Counted from the first letter of the stretch, positions 34,600 through 45,640 are shown. The stretch is DNA of 64,000 bases from Perkinsus olseni (GCA_013115135.1 JABANP010000241.1:1-64000), one strand, 5' to 3'. Program-made: numbers and translations. The notes: a model not told the origin generated them from the letters alone.

Positions 34600-35290
34600 A
34601 TCTTCGCTGTGCGCGAGGGAAGATACGACTTTATAAGATCGTTTCAGCATCTCAACGTGTCTCTGCCGTTCTCATTTTGATGGAACAACTGTCGAGCTCA
34701 TCAATCGTTCAAGAATTGCCACCGCACACGGCGGCCAATATATTATGGAAAATTTACCGCGGAAATAAAACAGAAAGAGGCTCCCATGAATACGATGCAC
34801 TGAAGGCCAACATTCCCTTGTGGAATTGGATCATTTCGAGTGTGTGTCCGAATAGTTTTCAAGGCGTATACAAAGCCAACACGCACACCAAAGGGACTCA
34901 CTTAGTCTCAGCACCGGCTTTCCCCTTGGGGAAATTGACAAAACTGCTCTTCACGGCTTAGTTCAGGAGTTATGCGCAAAAGTCATTTTTTGACGGAAAA
35001 TGCCGGGCCTGGGGTTCGAACCGACGATTGCACCTGAGGTTGCACTGGCTGTCTCGAGTTGACGGCTTTGCTCCGCCGCTTCGCCACGGATGATTCACCC
35101 AACACGCTCACGAGACGTTCCTTTCCTCACTGACACCGCGACTGTCGTAATAACTCAACACTCCTTCCTCCGGTGTTTGCACTAATTCTTTCATTCGCTA
35201 CATTCACATCATCATGCTGCGGGGTCCTTCACTTGTGGGGAGGCCGCTGTCATACTCGACGAGGCCGCCCCTTTAATACCACTCCCTGCA
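34600..35290. other. No recognised gene; one tRNA T-arm-like motif
   Basis: Minus strand GTCGGTTCGAACCCCAG then GCCCGGCA at about 34,995-35,025. An open stretch at 34,680-34,960 (LPPHTAANILWKIYRGN...) could be a small gene, but no family was recognised. Confidence 0.4.
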
Positions 35291-35294
35291 CAAA

Positions 35295-36600
35295 TCACAG
35301 CTGCACAGGGCCAACCGAGGAGTTAATCCAAACCCCACCTTTATAGCTCTCCTGCATGCCACCTTCGCCTCTACTCGTCGGCGGGCCTCGAGCGCTCTTC
35401 CCCAAGGCATTCTCCAACTCTTGATAAGCAGACCGCTGTATGTTTTGAGTGTTTTGAAGCCGCTGAAAAGAACAAGCCGCTGAACAAATCCAACGCCGTC
35501 CTCCGATCGTCACTTGGATGAGCTCCATCTCCTCCTTCTCCATGGCCGACACCAACGCCTCCGTGCGGGCTCGCAGCGTCTCCTCCTGCTGGACTTTATT
35601 TTCATAGTCCATTCGGCAGCTCTCCAGCTTTCGGAACTGATACCACAACATACGCAACTCCCAAGCCCGCCCCCCCCCTCGTCACCTTCTCTTGTTCGAT
35701 CCTCTTCTTAGCATTGTCCCTCTGGCTTCGTATCGCCGTCGCCCTGCTCGTATTGGCACCCCTGAAGCAGGGCCTCCCACCACCCCCCTGCCCCCCCCCT
35801 CCTACATGTCCCTCATCCATTTCTCCTGCCTCTGCCTTTCAAGCTTCATCTGCTCCTCCCGGCCCTCACGAACAAGATGCCGCTTCGACTCGAGCATGGC
35901 AGACCTCGTCGCCTGACAGCACACCATCGGAACCCCACAGCAGCGTCGTCTCGTCCAACCTCTCGCTGCTGCTTAGCTTTGTCCTTCATAAACGCGTTCC
36001 TTGCCTGGCTGGCCCGAGCCGCCTCCCACTTCTTCTTGTGCATCTGACGACGCTCCAACGGTCCATCATCGACCAGCGGATGGGCTAGTGACGGTCACCT
36101 GCTCTTTGGCGATGACTTTTGCTTCATTCTCAGCCCGCAGTGTATTGATCTGCTCAGCCCTGAAGCATATCCTCGGTCGGCCCGTGAAAGATACCGAATA
36201 GGTCGGGCTTACTTTCTACGAGTCTCCTGTATCTTTTTCCAAGCCTTCTCCTCCTCTTGCTTGAGCAGTGCTATGCGGTTGGCAAGCAGCTGGGCGTCGA
36301 GTTCGGATCTCTTTCGAGATTCCTTCGCGACCTGATAACTCACTCGTGCAGCCCACTTTGCCCTACTGGGAAGACCGACTTACCGTCAGAGTCGCGCGCA
36401 TCTGGCTCACTTCGCCTTGCAGTTGCGACGTCGCCGTACTGGTATTGTGCAAATGCTGACCTGAGAACAGCTCGGACCTGTTTTGAGTTCTGCATGGTTC
36501 GACCTAAGATACACCTACCACCTCCAGCTGATCCATGCAGAACGCTCTGGGACTGCTCTTGAGCGCTGTTATCGACCGAGACAGGCTGGTTCTCCATTAG
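35295..36600 (-). CDS. Coiled-coil protein, family unknown
   Basis: Heptad-like, charged minus-strand exons: ERRQMHKKKWEAARASQARNAFMKDKAKQQRE (about 36,000), LWYQFRKLESCRMDYENKVQQEETLRARTEALVSAMEKEEMELIQ (about 35,640-35,520) and RLQNTQNIQRSAYQELENALG (about 35,440). The introns between include GC-rich tracts, and a hairpin-repeat copy at 36,165-36,204. The ends are not set. Confidence 0.45.
36165..36204 (-). repeat. Hairpin-repeat copy
   Basis: GACCTATTCGGTATCTTTC ... GCCGACCGAGGATATGC on the minus strand. Confidence 0.65.
36475..36514 (+). repeat. Hairpin-repeat copy
   Basis: GACCTGTTTTGAGTTCTGC ... GGTTCGACCTAAGATACAC. This variant contains GGTTCGACC, close to a tRNA B box. Confidence 0.65.
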
Positions 36601-37389
36601 ACAATGCAAAACTGCCAACCACCGCCGACGCGTTGCGACAACTCCCCGCAAACTTCAAAGCATCTTTTTCTCGACAACCCACGACGAGCTCATGTGATGC
36701 CAGAGGTGACCGCTGTCCGGGGCTCCTCTACCCTCTGCCTCATCGTCATCACCTCATCGCCTTCGATAGAATGCCGACGCTTCCTGCGAATACCAAATCT
36801 TCACCGCCACTCGAATGGCACCTACATGCTCATCCGCTCTGCCGCGCTACAAAGAGCCACAGCCGACACGCAGAGGTCGCCGTCGAGCGAGTCGGAGTCT
36901 AGGTCCGGACACCACACTTGCCGACGGGGTAGACGATAGCCTGAAGCAATCGATGAAGGGTTACTCGAGAGACGAATACTCACCATGAGGAGTACAAAAC
37001 GGCTCCGGTCCCAGAGTGAGATGCCCCTTCCTCGGGAAACAGTCCCTGAGGGATCGCTCGGAGTTGCAGCGACTGATCGAGGCAGTAAGAGATCGGGATA
37101 ACAGGGCTCTTTCTATCCCACCTCAACCGTGTTGAGGAGGTGGTGTCCGATGATAGGCTTGGCAGGCGGCCTGAGGTTTGGGGAATACGGCTGGCCCGTC
37201 GCTGATGATGGACCGACGGAAAATTCCGAGAGGAGTCCGTCCTCTCTGCAGAATGGTCGGAGTCTCCTTCAGCTCCTCTCGCCGCGCTATGCGCTGCTCG
37301 AAATCTTCAACTAGATGACGGAAGTGAACAGCGTCGGAGGACAAGACATGCGGTTCAACCATGGAGAAAGAGGAAACTATCGGTGAAAG

Positions 37390-37478
37390 AATCAACGAGA
37401 ATATACCTCCTGTAGCGTTCGAACCGGCGACCTTCCGCATCTAGGACGAACACCATGTCCAGCTGAGCTACTCCGCTG
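37390..37478 (-). repeat. tRNA-like sequence, degenerate
   Basis: Minus strand: A box TAGCTCAGCTGGACATGG, anticodon-arm-like TTCGT-CCTAGAT-GCGGA, AGGTC, T-loop TTCGAAC. Acceptor and T-stem do not pair and U33 is C, so it is not a functional tRNA. Confidence 0.55.
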
Positions 37479-37570
37479 ACGGCACACACTGAAAACCTCC
37501 CAAAGGAGCGAAGCCCATTGACGAAATCAGAGCATCTGTGTTCATAGAAAAGGAGTAACATAACCACCAA

Positions 37571-39511
37571 TCACTGAATTCTCTCGATAACCACACTCGT
37601 CGCCCCTCCTCCGCCGTTGCATATTGTCGCGCATCCGACACTGTAATCATTCTCCCCCAAAATTCTAGTGAGGGTCCCCACCAGACGGGCTCCTGAGGCT
37701 CCGATGGGGTGTCCGAGAGCCACCGCCCCGCCGTCCACGTTGACCCTCGACGGATCTAGGTCCAATAATTTCATATTGGCGATGGCCACCGACGAGAAGG
37801 CCTCGTTGATCTCCCAGACGTCGACGTCCCTGGAAAACAACAAAGCGTCTACACTGAGATAATCGCAACTACTTTACAAGTGAGACCATCCTGCTTAAGA
37901 AAACATCCCTGCACACCGAGAACCAACTCAAGCAAGACCGCCAGCTCTCCACTGTGGAGGACGCATGCACGCCGCCGCCGCCGCGCGGATGAGGCGGACT
38001 GGCTCTCCCATGATGCTCACTTCGGCGTCATCCCTGCCCTCTGGAGCGCCACCCTCGCTGCCCCGGCCGGTGAGATCGAATAATCTATGGGGTCCTGCTC
38101 GAAATCCGCCCAGGAGATGATCCTGATCAGCCAGGCCACTTCAACAATCGATCAGCCGGGCGGGCGCTTTTATCACCGAGCCAGTGGGGTCAAGCCTTGT
38201 TCCCGAGAGAATTCCTCACTGACGACGACGAGTGCCGCTGCACCATCGTTGAGCTTGGAGGCGTTGGCGGCAGTAATGGTGCCATCTTTGATGAAGGCTG
38301 GTCGGACCGCTGCCACCCGCTCGATCTTCAAGTTCGTGAACCTGAATTCGACAAGTCGTTTCCAACAACCACGGGAGGTGAGACTCACTCCTCATCACTG
38401 TAAAAAATTTTAGGTTCGCCGCCCTTGACTGTTGGGGGGACTTCAACTGGGAACGCCTAGGAAACGCTAACTCGTTGCGGTCCCTTGCGACGTGCGCAGC
38501 AACATTCGACTTGGACTGGGCAGCGATGCACCGAACCTCCAAAACTTGCCTCATTCTTCATCTTTCCCTTTACTCCACGCCGCGGCCGCCCTCTGATAGG
38601 ACTGGATGGCGTAGTCATCCTGAAGGCGCTAATCGTCATACACCTCGCAGTGGCGGGCCAAGACAGCACCTGCTCCTCTCGAGTAATGCCAAACTCTTTG
38701 ACGGTCTTCTCAGCACACTTGCCCATGTGGATGTCGTTATAGACATCCCATAGCCCATCTCTCAAGACGAGATCTACCAGCTGGCCATGGCCGTATCTAT
38801 AACACTCATCGCCCGATTAGTTCAGCTGGATAGAATGTCTGCCTACGGAGCAGATGGTCGTAGGTTCGAATCCTGCATCGGGTACTTACTTATACCCGCC
38901 ACTCCTAGCCTCCGTCAAAGCATGTGGTGTATTGCTCATCGACTCCATCCCGCCAGCGACAATCTGCCATCAGACTACACCACCATCCACTGAGGAGTCA
39001 CCTACCACGTCGGCCTCCCCCACAGCGATCGGAAGTAGCCGCGATAGAGACCGCCTTCATACCACTGCTGCACACTTTATTAACACTCATCACATTCGTG
39101 GACGAGGGGAAGCTTGGCCGCCAAAGCTGCCTGACGTGCCGGGGCCTGACATAGATAGACAAACCGTAGTCCGCACAGATCGAACCCACGACCATCGGCA
39201 GCGTAGGGGTGAAGACTAACCACTCGCCCATACTACCTGTCCACAAGCCGCTGAGAGTACATGCCCCATGATAACCTGATCCACCTCTCCACCATCGACC
39301 TTCGCTTGAGCCAATGCTCGCGTGATGGCCTGAGGTTATCGAACATATTCCCTCAATCGCCTGTTGATGCTTTTCCAAAAACACTCACATGAGCCGCTAG
39401 TTGAGGCGCCTTGAACGAGGACAACCTCCCCAAAAAAGAACCAATGGGAGTTCGTGCATAGCCGACTATCACCGCCGACCGAGGTAGCGAGAGGGGACGT
39501 ATGATAGGCAT
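37571..39511 (-). CDS. Acetyl-CoA C-acetyltransferase (thiolase)
   Basis: Condenses two acetyl-CoA to acetoacetyl-CoA or the reverse. Start ATG 39,511: [32 protein letters not shown]..., then [59 protein letters not shown] (active-site Cys), [100 protein letters not shown] (Asn-Glu-Ala-Phe), [17 protein letters not shown] (GHP) and [11 protein letters not shown] (second Cys), stop 37,571. Two single-base frame slips (about 39,104 CCCC and about 39,029) lie in the Cys exon: errors or early decay. Introns 38,797-38,889 and 39,146-39,236 are tRNA-filled. Confidence 0.82.
38797..38889 (-). repeat. 93-nt thiolase intron, 74 nt of which is an antisense tRNA gene
   Basis: GTAAGT donor at 38,889; acceptor GTTATAG at 38,797. 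Exons join as GGYK and YGHGQLVDL with AA|A split by the intron. Only about 5 nt (donor side) and 14 nt (acceptor side) of the intron are not tRNA. Confidence 0.88.
38811..38884 (+). tRNA. tRNA-Arg (anticodon ACG)
   Basis: Full cloverleaf by hand: acceptor GCCCGAT/ATCGGGT (7 pairs, one G-U), D arm with loop AGCTGGATAGA, anticodon stem TCTGC/GCAGA with loop CTACGGA (anticodon ACG), variable TGGTC, T-stem GTAGG/CCTGC with loop TTCGAAT, discriminator A. A and B boxes are good. It lies entirely inside a thiolase intron on the opposite strand. Confidence 0.92.
39146..39236 (-). repeat. 91-nt thiolase intron made of a sense tRNA-like sequence
   Basis: The first intron base is tRNA base 1: GTAGTAT pairs with GGACTAC 64 nt later (6 of 7 including a G-U), followed by G as in Ser tRNAs. 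It has a GGGCGAGTGGTTAGTC D region and a TCGTGGGTTCGATC T-arm. The last 20 nt (to TATGTCAG) supply the acceptor. It joins ACGQ to [11 protein letters not shown]. Confidence 0.75.
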
Positions 39512-39535
39512 GAAAAATTGAACCCCCAGCCACTA

Positions 39536-39565
39536 GACCCGCGCAAGTTCGATCCCCAGGTCCGC
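39536..39565 (+). repeat. tRNA T-arm-like fragment upstream of thiolase
   Basis: CGCAAGTTCGATCCCCAGG, antisense to thiolase, 25 nt before its start codon. Confidence 0.45.
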
Positions 39566-39569
39566 AACC

Positions 39570-40030
39570 CAACGCCATTAACCAGCATTAAGCCGCTGCC
39601 ACGCATCTGCCCGAACGACCTCCACAACTAACCAGCCTGCTTGCACAGAATTGACGGTATTCAACCGCAGGAAGAGGCGCTTGCAGCGGCGGAGGCGGCA
39701 ATATTCCCACTAGTAGCAGTAGTATGATAAATGTGATAATAATTGAGCAATGACAACGTGATTTTGAGAGGTAATACTATTATTATCGATAGAGCATCAA
39801 TCAACATAACAATGGTATGGCATCAACCGCTATTACAGGTTTACTGACATCACCACCTTCATTAGAGACGCATCAAGGAGATACAAAATGATAATTCGCA
39901 ATGACGACGACCATCGTGCACAGCCGGATGAATAAGTAGAACAAACCCAGAAATTATTGATAAGTATCTGAGGTCGAACCACGGAAGATACAGAACAGCT
40001 CAGGACTGGACTGCAGTATTCGTAGAGCCT
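39570..40030. other. No recognised gene; one hairpin-repeat copy
   Basis: The repeat at 39,964-40,005 (minus strand GTATCTTCC ... GGTTCGACCTCAGATAC). The rest is AT-rich spacer. Confidence 0.5.
39964..40005 (-). repeat. Hairpin-repeat copy
   Basis: Stem GTATCT/AGATAC around a loop ending GGTTCGACCTC on the minus strand. Confidence 0.6.
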
Positions 40031-40033
40031 GGC

Positions 40034-43000
40034 TTACTCATTGCACTGTTCCTTCAACTGTCGGTGTCCGCCCTTCAGGAGGGAACGGGGCGAAGGGTAT
40101 CGGCAAGGCTTCTTCCTCCAGCACTGGTGCCTACGCAGGAACAACATCCCAGCCTGATGGCACCGCAGAGTACCCAAACCCGTGCATACGTTAGGCATGG
40201 TCCCTCCCCCTCCGGCCGGCCCTCCACCAGCCCCAGCGCTCATCATCGGAGTTGATAGTTCCCTTTGTCGTGGCGTAGAATTGAAGAGCGAGAACCCCTT
40301 ATACTGAGAGCAAGCCCTCCCGCCTCAACGCTATCCCCTCCCTATGCTAACCTTTATGGCGTAGTAGAGTGTGAGTGCTCCTGTAGAGATCATAAACATG
40401 CCCGACAGGACACAGAAGAACGACCAGAATCTGACCAGGAGTGGGTCGGAGCGATCGCAGACTCCCTAACGGCCTACCCAGAGTTGACCTTGACTCCGTC
40501 GTCTTCTCCCAATAACGCCATCAGCATCCTGGCCTCGCCCTCTTCACGACTGCCCTCTGTTACCGATCGAACCGACTTGTACGTATAATTGCCACTACAC
40601 AGCATTCCTATTACCTGGAAAAGGGGGGAACCTTTAGCGGAGCGAAGCTCTTCGAGTGATATTACTATGTAGAAGACAGCACGACCGATGAATGAAGTCA
40701 TGAAGGGTAGAACAGCCCGTATAACTTTATGAGCCTTTGAATCTCGGGGCCTGACAACAACAGCTGACTCTCCAACCCAAAGGTCCCCGGATCGATCCCT
40801 GCAGCCTGTATTTTCTTACCACAACTCCGCAATCATCCCGGCAACACCCAGGCCACCAAACAAGGCAAGGTCAGCCAAATTACGTAATAACCTCCACAAC
40901 GAGTACTGAGGACAAAATATGTACCTGAGAAAATACAAATACCTCTCCCGGGGTTCGAACCCGGGACCTCCTACGATAACGAATGCACCACCATCAATAA
41001 GCATGAGCCGCTTCCACTGAGGCGAAGGATATGCTCGATGCTAGCCATAATTACAACAAACTCAAGATGAAAGCAGTAGAACATTTTCCCCTAAACGCAA
41101 GCCCCTCGGAGGAAACGATAAAATCACTCCATCGTGTTTTCTCCACTAATAATAAACCCGCATACGAAGGCTTTCCGCAGAGGCCCGAAAATGACTGGTA
41201 AGAATCTGAAACGACCGCTGATGCAATGATGGTCAGAGGAATCCTGACGCGCACCCGGAAGATTTTCTCCCTGGGTGTCTCCGAATTGAATCTTTATACG
41301 TTTCTCCTTTGCAAAGTAGCCAACAGTGGAGACCGACGTTCGGGACCTGACCGTGTCAAACGTGATGGCCTGGGCGGAGATCTACGGTATGGCACTACTA
41401 CCGCTGATACTATCCCGACGATGGATGCCAATACTAAGGCTAACGACGCCCAAGGGAGTCTCCGGCTGATGGCGAAAAACAAGTACCTGACACAACAAAC
41501 CGTTCTCAAGCACCGTCCTTCAACCCGAAGGTCCCCGGATCGAATCCTTGCTGTGATATCTCGAAGCCTCCTTATTACACCACGACGATCCCTCCGGCAG
41601 CCGCTGTCCCGATCCACATTTGACACATCCGAGGCAATGCAGAGCGTGACAATAAAAACAATATGATAATGACCGCGACAGCACAGCAGACCTGAGACGA
41701 CCACCACCACTACCACCGACGCCTCTCCCCGCAAGCCACTACCACTATCCATGCAACCGGCATAGGAGCTATCGTCCTCCCTCGGTCATCATCAGTAGCA
41801 AAGGCCACGCAGGCATAGACGCCCACCCCTACGCTGAGGAGCATGTAAATGCTGCATACCACAACAAACAGTATCTGATGGCAGAACAGATGGTCTCGGA
41901 TCTATCACCCACCGGCTTACGAAGGCTCGTCTGTTCCGCAGTCCGATGCAGTTGTTGACCACCGCACAATGATGATCGAACTCTCGAATACAATAGCCGC
42001 ATTCAGAGCCTGTATCAGAGCCTCAGGCGCGGGGCGAGGGGAGAGTACCCTTACAGTGGCTCCATCCGTCCAGGCGGTATATCCTGCAGGTTGTGCAGAA
42101 ACGGACGTCATGACCATTGGAAAGGGCTTTGGCCGTACTCAGGTCTAGACAGGTGTTCACATAGAGGGCGTAACTGACGGTGATTTGGGGAAGAGATGGT
42201 ATGGCAACGATGAATCACCTGTCGTCATCGGAACTCTGCCCCCTCACGTCCCGTATCTCGCGCTGATACCTGACAAAACGCAAGATACGATTCCGACCAT
42301 CAGCTCCCAAAAAAAACGTAAAAACCGAGGCCAAGAATACCCCATTCATCATTGACATCAATATGGATATTCAACATACTAAAAATATGAATTCGGCTAA
42401 TCCCAATAAAACGATAACCATTACCCATCAATACAGATATCAATATCTAATGTGTTGGACGAACGGTATGAACTGGTATGGGAAGAAATCCAAGCAACTT
42501 GAAGATCATCATTGCGGCGACACAAGACAGACAGTGAGGGCTTCATATCTTTTCTACGCACCCACCAAGGCACGTCGAACGATATGCACAGTCCTCACAG
42601 TGGCAACACGCTGACATGTTTCATACAGATATCAGTATTATCTATACTGGAATAAACCGGTATTAGAAAATACCAATATATGATCACGATTTATCTCAGC
42701 TGGACTACGGGCCTACGCTTCATCAGGGCCTCGACCAGTCCTGGACAGCACTTCCAGAGGGGGTACGGCGCCGGGGTCCGAGAGTGATGTGTCGAGGAAA
42801 AGCACTACTGTGGAGACGAAGAGGGTCTGAAGGGAGGATGGTAGAGGGTAAGGGGATCGACAAGGGGTCACCAGGCTGGCTGCCTCCAGGCCCGGATGAG
42901 GATCTGGGAGATCATAGAAGAGGGAGAGCAGGACTAGGCCCAAGTGGAGGAGGAGGCCCGACCCTGTTAGGAGGAGGAGCGAGGGGGCTGAAAAGGGCAG

Positions 43001-43050
43001 GCTTCGACTAAATGAACGCATAGAGACGGCGACGGAGTCGACCTCAAGAT
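40034..43050 (-). CDS. Multi-exon membrane protein, family not recognised
   Basis: Minus-strand exons include helices [25 protein letters not shown] (about 42,940), [29 protein letters not shown] (about 41,830), [17 protein letters not shown] (about 41,400), then [24 protein letters not shown] (about 41,350), [11 protein letters not shown] (about 41,000) and [19 protein letters not shown] (about 40,200). The architecture suggests a transporter; identity unknown. Introns 40,925-40,974 and 40,751-40,819 and the one near 41,530 hold tRNA-derived sequence. Boundaries and continuity are inferred. Confidence 0.35.
40751..40819 (-). repeat. 69-nt intron with antisense tRNA-like 3' half
   Basis: GTAAGAAAATACAGG ... 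GTTGTTGTCAG. The plus strand reads CAACCCAAAGGTCCCCGGATCG, the same module as at 25,827, 27,610 and 41,527. Confidence 0.55.
40925..40974 (-). repeat. 50-nt intron dominated by a perfect tRNA T-arm
   Basis: GTAGGAGGTC, then CCGGG-TTCGAAC-CCCGG (5 pairs), then AGAGGTATTTGTATTTTCTCAG. Confidence 0.65.
41515..41552 (+). repeat. tRNA-like 3' half
   Basis: CAACCCGAAGGTCCCCGGATCG followed by AATCCTTGC; same module as 40,775-40,800. Confidence 0.5.
42100..42700. other. AT-rich stretch, nothing clear
   Basis: No family-like frame. It may be an intron or spacer of the membrane-protein gene. Confidence 0.4.
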
Positions 43051-43181
43051 ACGCTTCACGAGTCGACCTCAAGATACGCTTCACGAGTCGACCTCAAGAT
43101 ACACTTCACGAGTCGACCTCAAGATACGCTTCACGAGTCGACCTCAAGATACGCTTCACGAGTCGACCTCAAGATACGGTT
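43035..43181. repeat. 25-bp tandem repeat, about 6 units, made from the hairpin repeat
   Basis: Unit gagtcgacctcaagatacgcttcac (written gagtcgacctcaagat + acgcttcac), nearly perfect. It equals the second half of the hairpin repeat. Confidence 0.9.
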
Positions 43182-43685
43182 AAATCGACGTCAAAGTGTC
43201 CTCGTACAGCTCTTCCTTCGGGGTGCATACATCCAGGGCGTCAGTGACTGGAGCATATCTTGGGCATGAAGGCAAACAAAGGTAATCATCCGTTAACTCG
43301 CGGCAATTGTATCGCTACCACCGTCCCCAATTGCTTCACTCGAGCGTTTTTCCCCACAAATATAATCGTTCATCATTATATAATCGTTCATTACCGTCTG
43401 TCGCACCGCGAACGGAGATCGATGCCCCGCCGGTTTCTTCTGGCACTTATCTGAGGGATTCGTACTCAAGCGTGGCAGGACGGTAAATCCTCTTCGTTTT
43501 ATACGTGTTTATTAGCGATAAACGCAAACGCTCGAAACTTTGATTTCCATGATGCACATGAGCAATGTGTCGGGCACGCACAAGCGATAAAATCACATCG
43601 ATCACCCCAAGCAACGGCACTGGGAGTAGAAGAGACCGTGCGAGGCCACTAGTAGTCCTTGTGGAGCATATCTTAACTCGGAGCT

Positions 43686-43728
43686 TGACCTTCACTGTGG
43701 AGAGCACGCTTCGACCAAAGATATGCCT
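43686..43728 (+). repeat. Hairpin-repeat copy
   Basis: GACCTTCACTG ... GCACGCTTCGACCAAAGATATG. Confidence 0.5.
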
Positions 43729-43847
43729 TGGTGAAAATTGATAATTGGGGGAATGATCACATCGTGGCGCCGGTGAGTGAAAGTTCATCGCAACGCAAGA
43801 CAACCAGCTTGGAAGAACTAAGAGATACTCATAAGACTATGGGTGAA

Positions 43848-43925
43848 CTTGGTCGAAGACCGGAGACACGACGACGACAAACTCGAACTTGGTCGAAGAC
43901 CGGAGACACGACGACGACAAACTCG
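43848..43925. repeat. Tandem duplication of a 38-bp unit
   Basis: gaacttggtcgaagaccgga + gacacgacgacgacaaact occurs twice head to tail. Confidence 0.85.
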
Positions 43926-44119
43926 CAGCACTCGGAGCATAACGATCGGAGCAAAAATCGTCCCTAGAGTAAGAGAGCCAAAAAAACTACGTAAAAAGGT
44001 CTTCAGGCAGGCCAGTCCGATAAACAATCATCTTTCTTCTTCTTCTTGAGCGGCACCCCTTCGACCAGGCAGGTGATAACCAGTACAAGACTAATCATCT
44101 TTAATGATACAGTAATCTA

Positions 44120-44837
44120 CTAATGGACAATAATATCCGAGCAAGTTGCGTAATAAACGCCTTGAAACTTCGACCACATGTAGAGAATAGTGTAAACCCC
44201 AGGCTGAATGTTAGCTGGTATGATAACATCAGCAGAGGAGGGATCGGTGTAAACATTCTTATGATAAAAAGGTAAACAGTCCTCCAACGGCCAGGTGAAA
44301 TCTTCCCAGGATGGATCCTCCTTATAAGGGGCCATCTTGAACACGATACATGTACCTAACACATGAGAGGTCGAGGTGACGATGAGATATGCCATCACCA
44401 TCAGACACCGAGTTAGTGTGACCATTGCCCATCCAAGAGATATGAAGCTTCCCACCTGAAGAGGATACATCAGAAGACTCGAGAAGATCTTCGGGGGGAC
44501 CTCGAGTAACCTCCGCGCGACTTAGCATGTTGGGAGCACCGTCAGAGCCAGCACGCCTGCAAGGCCTCAACGAGGTCTCGTCCAAGGGCTTGTAAGGCGG
44601 GGGTAAACCCTCACACTGACTTAAGGACGGCTTGGGACACATTGGGCGCTGAAGGGAAGCATCATCGATATGAGTCGAGAAGGAGCTGCTCACCGCATAA
44701 TACTGGTCGGGGTGGTTGTGGGTTGTTGGGCCCATCCTCGGGACCCCACTCTTAATGTCGCCCTTCAGATTAAACACCCAACTGTGAGCGGAGGCCCCAG
44801 TGATGGTCATGATGATAATGACGATACCACAGATCAT
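44120..44837 (-). CDS. Secreted LPMO-like copper oxidase, copy 3
   Basis: Start ATG 44,837 (MICGIVIIIMTITGASA signal, then HSWVFNLKGD), stop TAG at 44,120-44,122 after YYATCSDIIVH. Intron 44,356-44,398, 43 nt, at the same place as the 46-nt intron of copy 2; the length difference lies just upstream of its AG, as expected for an intron. The coding part is over 90% identical to copies 1 and 2, but the 5' flank is unrelated, which places the ancestral start at MICG. It could be the donor or a dispersed duplicate. Probably functional. Confidence 0.62.
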
Positions 44838-44921
44838 CATTCTGGGAGGCGTGCAAGACAAACCTGCCGCTTCATCTCCCCTCCCCCCAGGCGATTTGAC
44901 TATCACTCAAAAGGACACAGA

Positions 44922-45640
44922 TCATAACAACCAGTTGCAATAAGGATCAATTCGAGACGACCATGAAGACGCTCGAAAATGCTGCGCGGTGCCCTCCGCT
45001 ATCTCTGTCACCCCCCTAGAGGGCTGCAAGAAAAACTCTGTCAAAGCTCTCACATTGCTGTTAAGTCGCATCCGTGCCGCGTTGATCCGAGGCATCCTGA
45101 ACCGCTCGAGGATGAGCCTGTGACAGCGAGGCACCTCCTGCTGGTGTAGCACGCTCCATCGTACTCTTTTCCGCCCTCCGCCGTACAAGTCTGAGGAGAC
45201 CTGCAAGAACCCGAGCCTTGAGTTTCCGCTTGGCGTCATTCAGCGACACTGGAACCCGTGAGCAGGTAGGTGAGTCTCCGGTAGAGGTCCTCTGGTTGCC
45301 AACCCTCCATCGCCGGCCTGGATGGGCTCGACAATACTAGGATGGGCGATGTGAGTTAAAGAAGAATGAACAGTGGGAAGTGTGACGCGCATTTGGTTTA
45401 GATCGCTCACCCTGTTACAGGCTGTAGTGGGGACGGTATCCCCTTCTCGGGCTGAGTTGTTAATACGGCATCTCAAGGGATCCCGTGCGACCTCAGTTTT
45501 CTGCGGTACAAGTGTGAGAAGGGTTACGCTGCTGTCTCGCCGTTTTCCAAGCCTCTTGCGCAGTTGCACGCGTACGCTCCAGGGCTTCCTGCGCTTTGTG
45601 GAGGTTCCGCGTTCGAAGTGAATACCGCTAGACAACAAGC
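44922..45640 (-). CDS. Possible coiled-coil protein
   Basis: Charged heptad-like pieces LHKAQEALERTRATAQEAWKTARQQ (about 45,600) and SLNDAKRKLKARVLAGLLRLVRRRAEK (about 45,240) in different frames, which would need introns between them. No family recognised. Confidence 0.25.

Noticed and set aside
37390..37478. Functional tRNA with anticodon TAG (suppressor-like)
   Set aside because: Acceptor and T-stem do not pair and position 33 is C; a degenerate relic.
43035..43181. CRISPR-like regular array
   Set aside because: Units are contiguous with no unique spacers, and the genome is eukaryotic; it is a plain tandem repeat.
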